Shown: positions 1 to 5,094, numbered from the stretch's first letter. The stretch: DNA of 6,092 nt from Phycisphaerae bacterium (GCA_030610965.1 JAUWQU010000260.1:1-6092); one strand, 5' to 3'. The notes: a model not told the origin generated them from the sequence alone. Program-made: numbers and translations.

Positions 1-50
1 CATCTGATGTTTCTTCTTCCGTTGGCTTCGGCCGGCTCCGGCGGCGGAGG

Positions 51-1706
51 CTACTTGAACGAAAGCTCGCTTCGCTTGACCTTGAGCGTGTGGATCTTCT
101 CGTCGTCTATGTTGTACACGTCGTACGTCAGTTCCGCATCGGCCGTCGTCGCGTCGAAGGTCAGCAGGCCGAACGAGCACTTGGAGTTGTAGCCGAACAG
201 GGCCGTCTTGATGAGCCCGTGCGTGTGGACGTTGGTGAGCTTCGAGCTGCTGGCCTCGTACAGCGGATAGCCCCCGGGCCGGTCGTTCTTGTAGGCGTCG
301 GAGCGGTGACGGTCCGCGGAGATCAGGAACACGCCCTCGATGCGGTTTTCCTGGATGAACGAGAATATCTCCTCGCGCTCTTCCGGAAAGCCGTCCCACG
401 TGTCCTTGCTGCCGCCCTTGGTGCCCGGCGACCACGGCACGGACGAGGCCAGCACGGTGAACGTCGCGCCGGAGGCCTTCGAAGCCTTGAGCGCCGCCAG
501 CAGCCACTTCTTCTGGGCCGGGCCGATCATGGTCGGCGAGGGCAGCTTGGGGCTGGTGCGGTAGTAGCGGCAGTCCAGCATGATGAAGTGAACGCCGTTG
601 ATGGCGAAGTCGTACCAGATGCCGGGCTGCCTGGGGCCGCCGCCGTACGACGGGTTGGCGAAGTTGTTCTTGAAGACGTTCCAGACGGGGATCTTCCACG
701 GAATATCGTCGATGCCGGCAGAGCCGATGCAGTCGTTCGTGCCGAAGTCGTGGTCGTCCCAGATCGAGAAGACGGGCGTGCGGGAAACGAATCGCCTGTA
801 CTCCGGGCGGCTCTGGCGGCGGTAGTAGCAGTATTGTTGCGCCTCGGGGACCTTGGGTCGATCGATGTAAACGTTGTCGCCCATGGCCAGGTAGGCCAGC
901 GGGCGGTGCTTGTCGAGGGTGTTCCACATCCGCTCATACGCGGGTGTGTAGCCTGCCCCGCCGCCGAAAACGACCTGGAACTTCGCTTTGGATCCCCCGG
1001 CCGGGAACGTGCGGAACGTCGGCGCCGGGTCGATCTTCACCGGCTTGCCGTCGATGAGGAGCTTGTAATGGTACGTCGTGTCGGCCTTGAGGCCGGTCAG
1101 TTCGGCCACGGCTGTGAAGTCCGCCGACGCCTGGGTCTTGACCACAGGAGATTTGACGGCGCCGCTCATGTTCGCGTTTGTGGCCGCCAGGACCTGCACG
1201 GGCATCTCGGCGGCGCAGCGAACCCAGACTTTCACGCTGGTGTCGGTCATGGACCCCAGCATGGGCCCGTGGACGAGGCCGACGGGTCGGCTGGCCGCGA
1301 AGTCGCGAAAGGCCTTGCTCGCGGTCAGCGGGGCAAGCAGGTTTCGCGGCCCGGCGTAGAACCGCGCGAATGGCAGCCCTTCGTCGACGGCCTGTTTGAC
1401 GTATTCCATTGCCTTGTCGGGCTGCTTGAGCACCGAGTACGCGACGGCCAGGCTGTAGAGCGATTCGAGGTCGCCGGGCATCTCGACCAGCTTCGCCTTT
1501 GCGCCCTTGATGGCGAGATCGGTCTGGCCCTCGGCGATCTTGGTAATGAACTTAATGGCGATCCCTTTGTACGGCTTGGGGCGGGGCGTCTTTTTCGCGG
1601 CAGGCTTTGCTCTCGCCGGTGCGGCAATGGCGTACGTGCCGGCCGATGCCCCGATTACCAGGATTGCGGCGATCAACCAGGCGCTAATGATATTTCGCTT
1701 TGACAT
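51..1706 (-). CDS. Secreted PhoD-like alkaline phosphatase/phosphodiesterase with N-terminal TPR-like region
   Basis: This 551-residue protein should hydrolyse phosphomonoesters or diesters outside the cytoplasm. Residues 1-30 form a Sec-type signal peptide (KR, then a hydrophobic run ending in AIAAPA); there is no twin-arginine motif, unlike the Tat-exported PhoD of Bacillus. Residues 48-138 look like a short TPR-type helical repeat (GDLESLYSLAVAYSVLKQPD). Residues 142-235 match the Ig-like PhoD N-domain, and 245-551 are the metallophosphatase core: GDNVYID (276-282), WDDHDFGTND (316-325), LDCRYYR (377-383), DTWDGF (435-440) and SADRH (463-467). Family members often read SGDRH at the last motif; alanine replaces the glycine here, but Asp465 and His467 remain. 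The start ATG follows AGGAG at complement 1718-1722 with an 11-nt gap, longer than ideal, but the signal peptide supports it. It is divergent from the DUF456 gene, so probably monocistronic. Family assignment is secure; the substrate is unknown. Confidence 0.93.
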   Translation of the reverse strand: MSKRNIISAWLIAAILVIGASAGTYAIAAPARAKPAAKKTPRPKPYKGIAIKFITKIAEGQTDLAIKGAKAKLVEMPGDLESLYSLAVAYSVLKQPDKAMEYVKQAVDEGLPFARFYAGPRNLLAPLTASKAFRDFAASRPVGLVHGPMLGSMTDTSVKVWVRCAAEMPVQVLAATNANMSGAVKSPVVKTQASADFTAVAELTGLKADTTYHYKLLIDGKPVKIDPAPTFRTFPAGGSKAKFQVVFGGGAGYTPAYERMWNTLDKHRPLAYLAMGDNVYIDRPKVPEAQQYCYYRRQSRPEYRRFVSRTPVFSIWDDHDFGTNDCIGSAGIDDIPWKIPVWNVFKNNFANPSYGGGPRQPGIWYDFAINGVHFIMLDCRYYRTSPKLPSPTMIGPAQKKWLLAALKASKASGATFTVLASSVPWSPGTKGGSKDTWDGFPEEREEIFSFIQENRIEGVFLISADRHRSDAYKNDRPGGYPLYEASSSKLTNVHTHGLIKTALFGYNSKCSFGLLTFDATTADAELTYDVYNIDDEKIHTLKVKRSELSFK

Positions 1707-1769
1707 GCTTTCAGTTTCTCCTGATCAAAGTGTACGGTGTTCGCGGCCCCGCCGCCGACAGCGTCAGCG

Positions 1770-1789
1770 TTTGGGCACCCCAAAGTATA
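1770..1789 (-). promoter_or_regulatory. Candidate -10 and hairpin in the phosphatase leader
   Basis: On the minus strand TATACT (complement 1784-1789) is an AT-rich -10-like hexamer in GC-rich surroundings, 78 nt before the phosphatase start. Directly after it, sharing one base, TTTGGG and CCCAAA (1770-1775 with 1779-1784) form a perfect 6-bp stem around a 3-nt loop, so the hairpin lies over the expected transcription start. A consensus TTGACA occurs at complement 1814-1819, but the 24-nt spacer is too long for a standard sigma-70 promoter, and no good -35 lies at 16-18 nt. The -10 is plausible; the -35 and any regulatory role of the hairpin are uncertain. Confidence 0.3.
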
Positions 1790-1944
1790 ACGCTCGCCGC
1801 GCGTTTTCGTTGCTGTCAAGCGGCCATGTTTCGAACAGCCGGCCGGGAAGGTAACATCGTACCCCGTGTTTCAGTGAGGGCGGTTGCCGGATATGATGAT
1901 GCCGACGCCCGTTATTCGCGGGTCCGGCGCGGCCAAAGAGGATT

Positions 1945-1970
1945 ACCACAGAGGCGCAGAGCCACAGAGG
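1945..1970. repeat. CCACAGAGG-type short intergenic repeat
   Basis: Two copies of CCACAGAGG (1946-1954 and 1962-1970) are separated by GCGCAGA, giving a 16-bp period. From memory, tracts of the kind ACCACAGAGGCACAGAGG recur in noncoding DNA of many environmental bacteria with large genomes, including planctomycetes; their function is not known. It sits 58 bp before the DUF456 gene and is probably not part of its promoter. Confidence 0.6.
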
Positions 1971-1993
1971 CCCCAAAAACAGATTTGATGAAA

Positions 1994-2011
1994 GAACCCG
2001 CCGGCTCGTTC
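1994..2011. repeat. Imperfect 18-bp dyad upstream of DUF456 gene
   Basis: GAAC and GTTC arms (1994-1997 and 2008-2011) flank a perfect GCCGGC core (2000-2005), with a mismatched dinucleotide on each side. It ends 17 bp before the DUF456 start codon, where a repressor operator or a short mRNA hairpin could act. In GC-rich DNA a dyad of this quality can arise by chance. Confidence 0.25.
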
Positions 2012-2028
2012 GACAACTCACTTAGACC

Positions 2029-2544
2029 ATGACGATACTCTGGGCCATCCTGCTGATCGCGGTGAGCTTCGTTTGCCTGCTGACGATCCTGCTGACTCTG
2101 CCGGGCACCTGGCTGATGCTGGCGGCGGCTACGCTGGTGGCCTGGCTTCAGTGGGACAATGGCATGATAAGCCAGTGGACGCTGGCGGCGCTGTTGGCGC
2201 TGGCGGGCGTGGGCGAGTTGCTGGAGGCGTTCGCCTCGTCGGCGGGGGCCAGGCGCGCGGGGTCCAGCCGGTGGGGGAGCTTCGGCGCCTTTGTCGGCGG
2301 CGTGCTGGGTGCGATCGTGGGCACGTTCGTCATTCCCGTGCCGCTGTTCGGCTCGTTGATCGGCGCGTGCGCGGGCGCCGCCGGCGGGGCCATCCTGCTG
2401 GAGTTGATGGCCGGCGGGCCGGCGGGTCACTCGGCCCGCGTGGGCGTCGGCGCGGGCGCGGGGCGACTGATGGCCGTGGCCTTCAAGTTCGGCATCGGCG
2501 TGGTCATGTGGATAGTCATCATATTCGCGGCCTTCTGGCCGTAG
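2029..2544 (+). CDS. DUF456 family integral membrane protein
   Basis: This 171-residue, strongly hydrophobic protein matches the DUF456 family, whose function is unknown. Family hallmarks are visible: LPGTWLM at 24-30 between the first two membrane helices, GELLEAF at 62-68, a glycine-rich RRAGSSRWGSFGAFVGG segment at 75-91, and IPVPLFGSLIG at 102-112. Predicted membrane segments are about 4-22, 28-41, 50-66, 83-101, 104-126 and 148-169. The length is normal for the family. The start is the first possible one, because an in-frame TAG lies at 2023-2025, and starting at the next Met (residue 30) would lose the first helix. No Shine-Dalgarno sequence precedes the ATG. It is divergent from the phosphatase gene and convergent with the small-protein gene, so it is probably transcribed alone. 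The family call is confident; no role can be inferred from context. Confidence 0.9.
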   Translation: MTILWAILLIAVSFVCLLTILLTLPGTWLMLAAATLVAWLQWDNGMISQWTLAALLALAGVGELLEAFASSAGARRAGSSRWGSFGAFVGGVLGAIVGTFVIPVPLFGSLIGACAGAAGGAILLELMAGGPAGHSARVGVGAGAGRLMAVAFKFGIGVVMWIVIIFAAFWP

Positions 2545-2557
2545 ATTACCGCGCAAC

Positions 2558-2608
2558 AAAAAACAGCGGCGGCGCCTCGGTCCTCTCGGGCTGGGGCGCC
2601 GCGCTGTT
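2558..2608 (-). terminator. Rho-independent terminator of the small-protein gene
   Basis: The arms 2562-2576 and 2595-2608 pair almost perfectly (AACAGCG and CGGCGCC blocks with one bulged base) around an 18-nt loop. Read on the minus strand the stem is followed directly by six T residues (complement 2558-2563) and then GTTGCG, the classic intrinsic terminator layout. It begins about 30 nt after the stop codon of the 47-residue gene. For the DUF456 gene on the plus strand the same stem lies 18 nt after the stop codon but lacks a good T-tract, so it may end that transcript less efficiently. Confidence 0.8.
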
Positions 2609-2638
2609 ATGTGCAGGTGTCGGATGACGGCCGGGGGC

Positions 2639-2782
2639 TTACTTGGCCTTGCGACGCTCGTCGCGGGCGGCGAAGCGCGCCTCGCGGCGGACTTGCTCCT
2701 TGGCCTTGACCAGGGAGTTCTTCTCCCGCGTGAGCTTCTGCTTTTCCAGCCGGTTATCAAGCCGTTCTCTACGGTGTCCCAT
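2639..2782 (-). CDS. Small, highly basic 47-residue protein of unknown function
   Basis: I do not recognise this gene, but several signals show it is real. The ATG at complement 2780-2782 follows an ideal AAGGAG (complement 2789-2794) by 6 nt, a TAA ends the frame, and a strong intrinsic terminator follows about 30 nt later. Of 47 residues, 18 are Lys/Arg and 8 Asp/Glu, with no Cys, Trp, Pro or Tyr. It starts MGHRRERLDNRLEKQK and ends RDERRKAK. Leu17, Leu24 and Val31 are spaced by seven and Leu8/Leu12 continue the same face, so a single charged amphipathic helix or short coiled coil is likely. No signal peptide or membrane segment is present, so it should be cytoplasmic, and the charge would suit RNA, DNA or ribosome contact (inference only). 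No earlier in-frame start occurs before the upstream stop TAG. It is well separated from the DUF1080 gene upstream. Confidence 0.75.
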   Translation of the reverse strand: MGHRRERLDNRLEKQKLTREKNSLVKAKEQVRREARFAARDERRKAK

Positions 2783-2788
2783 GTCGGG

Positions 2789-2794
2789 CTCCTT
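2789..2794 (-). promoter_or_regulatory. Shine-Dalgarno site of the small-protein gene
   Basis: AAGGAG on the minus strand, 6 nt before the ATG, is the best ribosome binding site in the window. It fixes the start and is a main reason to accept such a short frame as a gene. Confidence 0.75.
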
Positions 2795-2833
2795 GTATGT
2801 CTTGTGCGATATTTCCTTGTGGCAAAGACCGGT

Positions 2834-2862
2834 ATTCTACCGCTTGTGGGTCCGGTCCGCAA
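2834..2862 (-). promoter_or_regulatory. Candidate sigma-70-type promoter of the small-protein gene
   Basis: On the minus strand TTGCGG (complement 2857-2862) and TAGAAT (complement 2834-2839) are separated by exactly 17 nt. The -10 matches the consensus at 5 of 6 positions and the -35 at 3 of 6. Transcription would start near 2827, giving a leader of about 45 nt that carries the AAGGAG. The match is moderate, but promoter, Shine-Dalgarno site, gene and terminator line up as a complete single-gene unit. Confidence 0.4.
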
Positions 2863-2959
2863 TGCCCAAAACGCAAATCACTCGCCCTGTGACCGACCTT
2901 CTCTTCTGGCGGCCTGGCCTTTGCGCGGCCGACGCACACAATGCCCCGCGAGACAGAGA

Positions 2960-2987
2960 CTTCAGGCTTCAGGCTTCAGGCTTCAGG
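2960..2987. repeat. Heptamer tandem repeat, 4 copies of CTTCAGG
   Basis: Four perfect, contiguous copies of CTTCAGG occupy 28 bp. The reverse complement (CCTGAAG) is the unit of the clusters at 3037-3054 and 3174-3215, so this cluster is inverted relative to them, and a transcript of the region could fold into a long stem. Confidence 0.9.
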
Positions 2988-3036
2988 CGCAGCAAAAACG
3001 GCGGGAGCTTCGCGACTGCCAGCCACTGCTTCTTCT

Positions 3037-3054
3037 CCTGAAGTCTGAAGCCTG
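3037..3054. repeat. Heptamer repeat, CCTGAAG-TCTGAAG-CCTG
   Basis: Two full heptamers and a partial third, alternating CCTGAAG and TCTGAAG. The cluster lies 50 bp from the CTTCAGG cluster and in inverted orientation, so the two could pair over about 11 contiguous bases. Confidence 0.85.
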
Positions 3055-3143
3055 TTTTCGGATTCCTTTTTCCTGGCCCGTGCTTGGACCGTGTAATCAA
3101 CGGCCTTATACGACCACTGCGATCCTCAGTTTCTGCTGACCCT

Positions 3144-3157
3144 TGATGTCTGATGTG
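3144..3157. repeat. Divergent heptamer pair TGATGTC-TGATGTG
   Basis: Two contiguous heptamers that differ from the main unit (TGAAGTC in the same register) mainly by A to T at the fourth position. They are probably a variant of the same repeat family. A single TGATGTT also occurs at positions 5-11, just after the phosphatase gene's stop codon, but one copy alone is not evidence. Confidence 0.55.
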
Positions 3158-3173
3158 CGGCCCCGCCGTTTTT

Positions 3174-3215
3174 CCTGAAGTCTGAAGCCTGAAGTCTGAA
3201 GCCTTCCCCCTGAAG
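3174..3215. repeat. Heptamer tandem repeat, alternating CCTGAAG and TCTGAAG
   Basis: Positions 3174-3201 hold four contiguous heptamers, strictly alternating CCTGAAG, TCTGAAG, CCTGAAG, TCTGAAG, so the true period may be 14 bp. After a 7-bp interruption another CCTGAAG follows at 3209-3215. The cluster ends 36 bp beyond the DUF1080 gene's stop codon. Confidence 0.9.
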
Positions 3216-3250
3216 CCTCATACGCTATCAATTGATGGTTGTAGAATGTG

Positions 3251-4861
3251 TTATGATCCGCCAAGAAGAAATGCCGACCACTTGCCCTTGGTGGACTTTG
3301 CCCGCTTGGCCGGCGGCCCGGCCGGCGACGGGCCGCAAGGCGCCGGGATGTCGCCCATGACGATCCAGCAGCGGCGGTAGGCCACGGGGCCGTGGTCGCC
3401 CTGGAACATGATCGGGCCCAGCGGCTTCTCGTCGTTGAACATGGCCGCCCTCGTCGGGCCGGTGACCGGCTGGTTTTCGTGGACGACCTGGCCGTTGTGA
3501 ATGACCTTCACGAAGCAGGCGTCGGCCGTCTTCTTGCCCGACTTGTCGAACCGCGGGGCGCGGAACCATACGTCGAACGTCTGCCACTGGCCCGGCTCCA
3601 GCGATGCGTTCACTCGCGGCGGCCTGCCCTCGTAGCCCTTGTTGTCCTTCCAACGCTGGTATATCCCACCGCAATCGCCTTGTTTCGGGTCCTTTACGCC
3701 CCAACTGTCCAAGACCTGTATCTCGTAGCGGCCCTGGAAGTAGACGCCGGAGTTCGAGCCCTTGGGCACCATGAACTCGACGTGCGCCCGGCAGTCGCCG
3801 TGCTGGGCATTAGTGACAAGGTGCTTGGTCCGCCCCTTCTCGCCATTGACGGCCTCGCCACGGCCCGGCTTCCAGGCGAGGCGCTTGTCGTTGTTGGGAT
3901 CGAGCATGGTATCCCCGGCTATCAGCCAGTCGCCGGCGGGCTGGCGAAAGGCCGACAGGTCCTCGCCGACAAGGTCCGTCCGCGGGTAGGCAACCTGCAC
4001 CTTCAGGGAGTTCCAGGCCGAGATCGACTCGCCCAGATTGGCCCTGCTATCGCCCCTGATGCCGTAGCTCTGCAGGCCGATGGGGCCTTTGTAGCCGGCG
4101 TCGCGGAGGGTGCGGAGGAAGCGGTCCATGTCGAACGTGCCCCGGCCGAGCGGCTGGATCAGCCTGCGCCAGCCCTCGGCGTCGGCGTCGGTGCCGTTGA
4201 TGGTTACGACGAAGAGCTTGTCCATCGACTCCTTGATCAGCTTGGGCAGTTTCGCGGTGTCGCCGTCCACCTCGAGGAAATGGCACAGGTTGAACGTCCC
4301 GCCGACATTGTCTCGCTTGGCCTTGCGTGCCAGACGGATGGTGTCCTCGGCCCGTTCGACCCAGGCGTTGGCATGCGGGTAGAGGGCCACTCGCACGCCG
4401 TCAGCCCCGGCTAGGTCGGCCAGGCGTCGGAGCATCGGCAGTGCGTCGTCGTCGCCGGCGGGGTCGGAGTTCTTGTACTTCTTGTTAGACATCGCCACCC
4501 AGATCCACCCGTCGCGGCCCTTGAGGGTCTTGATGGCCTGCTTGATGCCCTCGTCGGGCTGCCAGTTCGGGTCGGCAGGCAGCCAGTTGTACGTGGCGAA
4601 CAGCCGGACGCCCTTGGCGTCGTAGGCCTTGGCCATCTCATCGACGCCATTATTGCCCGAGATGTCCGAGCCGGCAAAGCCGAGAATCGCCAACGTCTCG
4701 GCCCGTGCTTCCGGCGTCTTGTTCTTCCCGTCCCGCAGGCCGGTGTCCTGGGCGAAGAAGGGGTTGGTCAGGCCGTTGGCGTCGGCGGCCCGGCAGTTCA
4801 GGGCCGCGAGGGCCAATATAACCAAGCCGATCGCGGCAGGCAGCAAGTGTTGTGCGGTCAT
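3251..4861 (-). CDS. Secreted sugar isomerase/epimerase-like TIM barrel fused to DUF1080 (3-keto-disaccharide hydrolase) domain
   Basis: This 536-residue protein joins two sugar-active domains. Residues 1-26 are a signal peptide (hydrophobic 6-21, cleavage near CRAADA, an n-region lacking Lys/Arg), so it should act in the periplasm. Residues 34-290 form a xylose-isomerase-like TIM barrel, with LYPHANAWVE (160-169), GGTFNLCHFLEVDGD (187-201), INGTD (221-225) and GPIGLQSYGI (259-268). Gln264 stands where many relatives have the last metal-binding Glu. Residues 300-505 are a DUF1080 concanavalin-like domain with SNSGVYFQGRYEIQVLDSWG (369-388), GGIYQ (398-402), W426, HNGQVV (455-460) and GPIMFQGDHGPVAYRR (482-497). 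The last 30 residues are Pro- and Lys-rich. DUF1080 proteins act on 3-keto-glycosides, so processing of oxidised glycans is likely; the exact reaction is unproven. A longer frame to 5002 is rejected because this ATG has AAAGGA 7 nt upstream and opens the signal peptide. Confidence 0.92.
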   Translation of the reverse strand: MTAQHLLPAAIGLVILALAALNCRAADANGLTNPFFAQDTGLRDGKNKTPEARAETLAILGFAGSDISGNNGVDEMAKAYDAKGVRLFATYNWLPADPNWQPDEGIKQAIKTLKGRDGWIWVAMSNKKYKNSDPAGDDDALPMLRRLADLAGADGVRVALYPHANAWVERAEDTIRLARKAKRDNVGGTFNLCHFLEVDGDTAKLPKLIKESMDKLFVVTINGTDADAEGWRRLIQPLGRGTFDMDRFLRTLRDAGYKGPIGLQSYGIRGDSRANLGESISAWNSLKVQVAYPRTDLVGEDLSAFRQPAGDWLIAGDTMLDPNNDKRLAWKPGRGEAVNGEKGRTKHLVTNAQHGDCRAHVEFMVPKGSNSGVYFQGRYEIQVLDSWGVKDPKQGDCGGIYQRWKDNKGYEGRPPRVNASLEPGQWQTFDVWFRAPRFDKSGKKTADACFVKVIHNGQVVHENQPVTGPTRAAMFNDEKPLGPIMFQGDHGPVAYRRCWIVMGDIPAPCGPSPAGPPAKRAKSTKGKWSAFLLGGS

Positions 4862-4867
4862 GGTGGT

Positions 4868-4885
4868 GTCCTTTGTGTCTTTTGT
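4868..4885 (-). repeat. Tandem 9-mers ACAAARGAC supplying the Shine-Dalgarno site
   Basis: On the minus strand ACAAAAGAC (complement 4877-4885) and ACAAAGGAC (complement 4868-4876) stand in tandem just before the DUF1080-fusion start. The second copy contains AAAGGA (complement 4869-4874), 7 nt from the ATG, and so provides the ribosome binding site that decides the start. From memory, ACACAAAGGACACAAAGG-like tracts recur ahead of genes in planctomycetes and related groups. Confidence 0.6.
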
Positions 4886-4907
4886 ATTAGGCGTTGCGTG
4901 TCGCCTT

Positions 4908-4936
4908 GTTGTATCAGAAGGCACCCGTGATGTCGA
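4908..4936 (-). promoter_or_regulatory. Candidate sigma-70-type promoter of the TIM/DUF1080 gene
   Basis: On the minus strand TCGACA (complement 4931-4936, 5 of 6 to the -35 consensus) and TACAAC (complement 4908-4913, 4 of 6 to the -10 consensus) are spaced by 17 nt. Transcription would begin near 4901, leaving a leader of about 40 nt that includes the 9-mer repeat with the Shine-Dalgarno site. This supports treating 4862-5002 as untranslated rather than as an N-terminal extension. Confidence 0.45.
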
Positions 4937-4982
4937 AGATGGGCACACTTCATGGAACACCTGTCGCGGGCGCTCGGACTCC

Positions 4983-5014
4983 ACCCAGGGATTGCTCCAC
5001 ACCCAGGGATTGCT
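4983..5014. repeat. Direct repeat of ACCCAGGGATTGCT, 18-bp period
   Basis: Two identical 14-bp copies lie at 4983-4996 and 5001-5014. The second copy is the left arm and loop of the hairpin at 5002-5023. The element lies between divergent genes and belongs to neither coding region. Confidence 0.8.
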
Positions 5015-5051
5015 ATCCCTGGGCTTCGGAATGACCCACCCGTCAGGGTCA
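5002..5051. repeat. Paired hairpins (REP-like element) upstream of mnmA
   Basis: Two perfect stem-loops stand 8 bp apart. The first pairs CCCAGGGAT (5002-5010) with ATCCCTGGG (5015-5023) around the loop TGCT. The second pairs TGACCC (5032-5037) with GGGTCA (5046-5051) around 8 nt. Neither is followed by a T-tract, so they are not standard terminators. The arrangement resembles a repetitive extragenic palindrome, and I recall similar hairpin units being scattered in planctomycete intergenic DNA, which I cannot verify here. The second hairpin ends 30 bp before the mnmA -10 hexamer. Confidence 0.65.
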
Positions 5052-5081
5052 AGAGACCTGCAACGGGGGGCGTTTCTTCGT

Positions 5082-5087
5082 TACAAT
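5082..5087 (+). promoter_or_regulatory. mnmA -10 element placed for a leaderless transcript
   Basis: TACAAT matches the -10 consensus at 5 of 6 positions and ends 7 nt before the mnmA ATG at 5095, exactly where transcription would be expected to start. The -35 is poor (CTGCAA at 5058-5063, 18-nt spacer, 3 of 6). No Shine-Dalgarno sequence lies before the ATG, which agrees with a leaderless mRNA. Confidence 0.45.
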
Positions 5088-5094
5088 GGTCCCA

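Larger units (their letters stand above)
1707..2028. other. Intergenic region between divergent phosphatase and DUF456 genes
   Basis: This 322-bp gap carries no convincing gene; an 85-codon minus-strand frame at 1764-2021 has an arbitrary composition and no Shine-Dalgarno site. It should hold the promoters of both flanking genes. On the plus strand TATGAT (1892-1897) is a good -10-like hexamer with only a weak -35 (GTTTCA, 18-nt spacing), about 130 nt before the DUF456 start. The right half holds a CCACAGAGG repeat and an 18-bp imperfect dyad, described separately. Confidence 0.6.
2783..3250. other. Gene-free region with heptamer repeat clusters
   Basis: This 468-bp stretch lies upstream of the small-protein gene and downstream of the DUF1080 gene. 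Plus-strand frames that cross it (2609-3139, 2643-3041) run through tandem repeats and the small gene's antisense and look spurious. Apart from the candidate promoter at 2834-2862, it holds four clusters of 7-bp repeats between 2960 and 3215, and an AT-rich 10-bp palindrome ATCAATTGAT at 3227-3236 just after the DUF1080 stop codon. On the plus strand CGGC-CCC-GCCG followed by five Ts (about 3158-3173) resembles a weak terminator, with no plus-strand gene to serve. No convincing terminator for the DUF1080 gene is seen. Confidence 0.6.

Noticed and set aside
1..50. Terminator for the phosphatase gene
   Set aside because: CTCCG-GCGG-CGGAG and GGC-TTCG-GCC can form short stems just after the stop codon, but neither is followed by a T-tract on the minus strand; the true end may lie outside the window.
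90..1703. 537-codon plus-strand frame opposite the phosphatase gene
   Set aside because: It is antisense to a well-supported PhoD-like gene, its Arg/Gly/Val-rich translation is typical of GC-rich shadow frames, and it matches no family I recognise.
1784..1819. Consensus TTGACA and TATACT as a full phosphatase promoter
   Set aside because: The spacer is 24 nt, outside the normal 16-19 nt range, so the two hexamers are unlikely to work together.
1912..2862. 316-codon minus-strand frame crossing DUF456 and the small gene
   Set aside because: It overlaps the DUF456 gene on the other strand and the 47-residue gene in another frame, and its translation is low-complexity Arg/Gln/His-rich.
2960..3215. 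Possible CRISPR array
   Set aside because: The units are 7 bp and contiguous or irregular; there are no 25-40 bp repeats with unique spacers and no cas gene.
3227..3236. ATCAATTGAT palindrome as an operator or attachment site
   Set aside because: A lone 10-bp perfect palindrome downstream of a stop codon, with no repeat copy or recombinase nearby, is not enough to call a site.
3392..4414. 340-codon plus-strand frame
   Set aside because: It is antisense to the TIM/DUF1080 gene, whose motifs are clear on the minus strand.
4862..5002. 47-residue N-terminal extension of the TIM/DUF1080 protein
   Set aside because: It would bury the signal peptide, has no family match, and covers a candidate promoter, the 9-mer repeats and the Shine-Dalgarno site of the shorter form.
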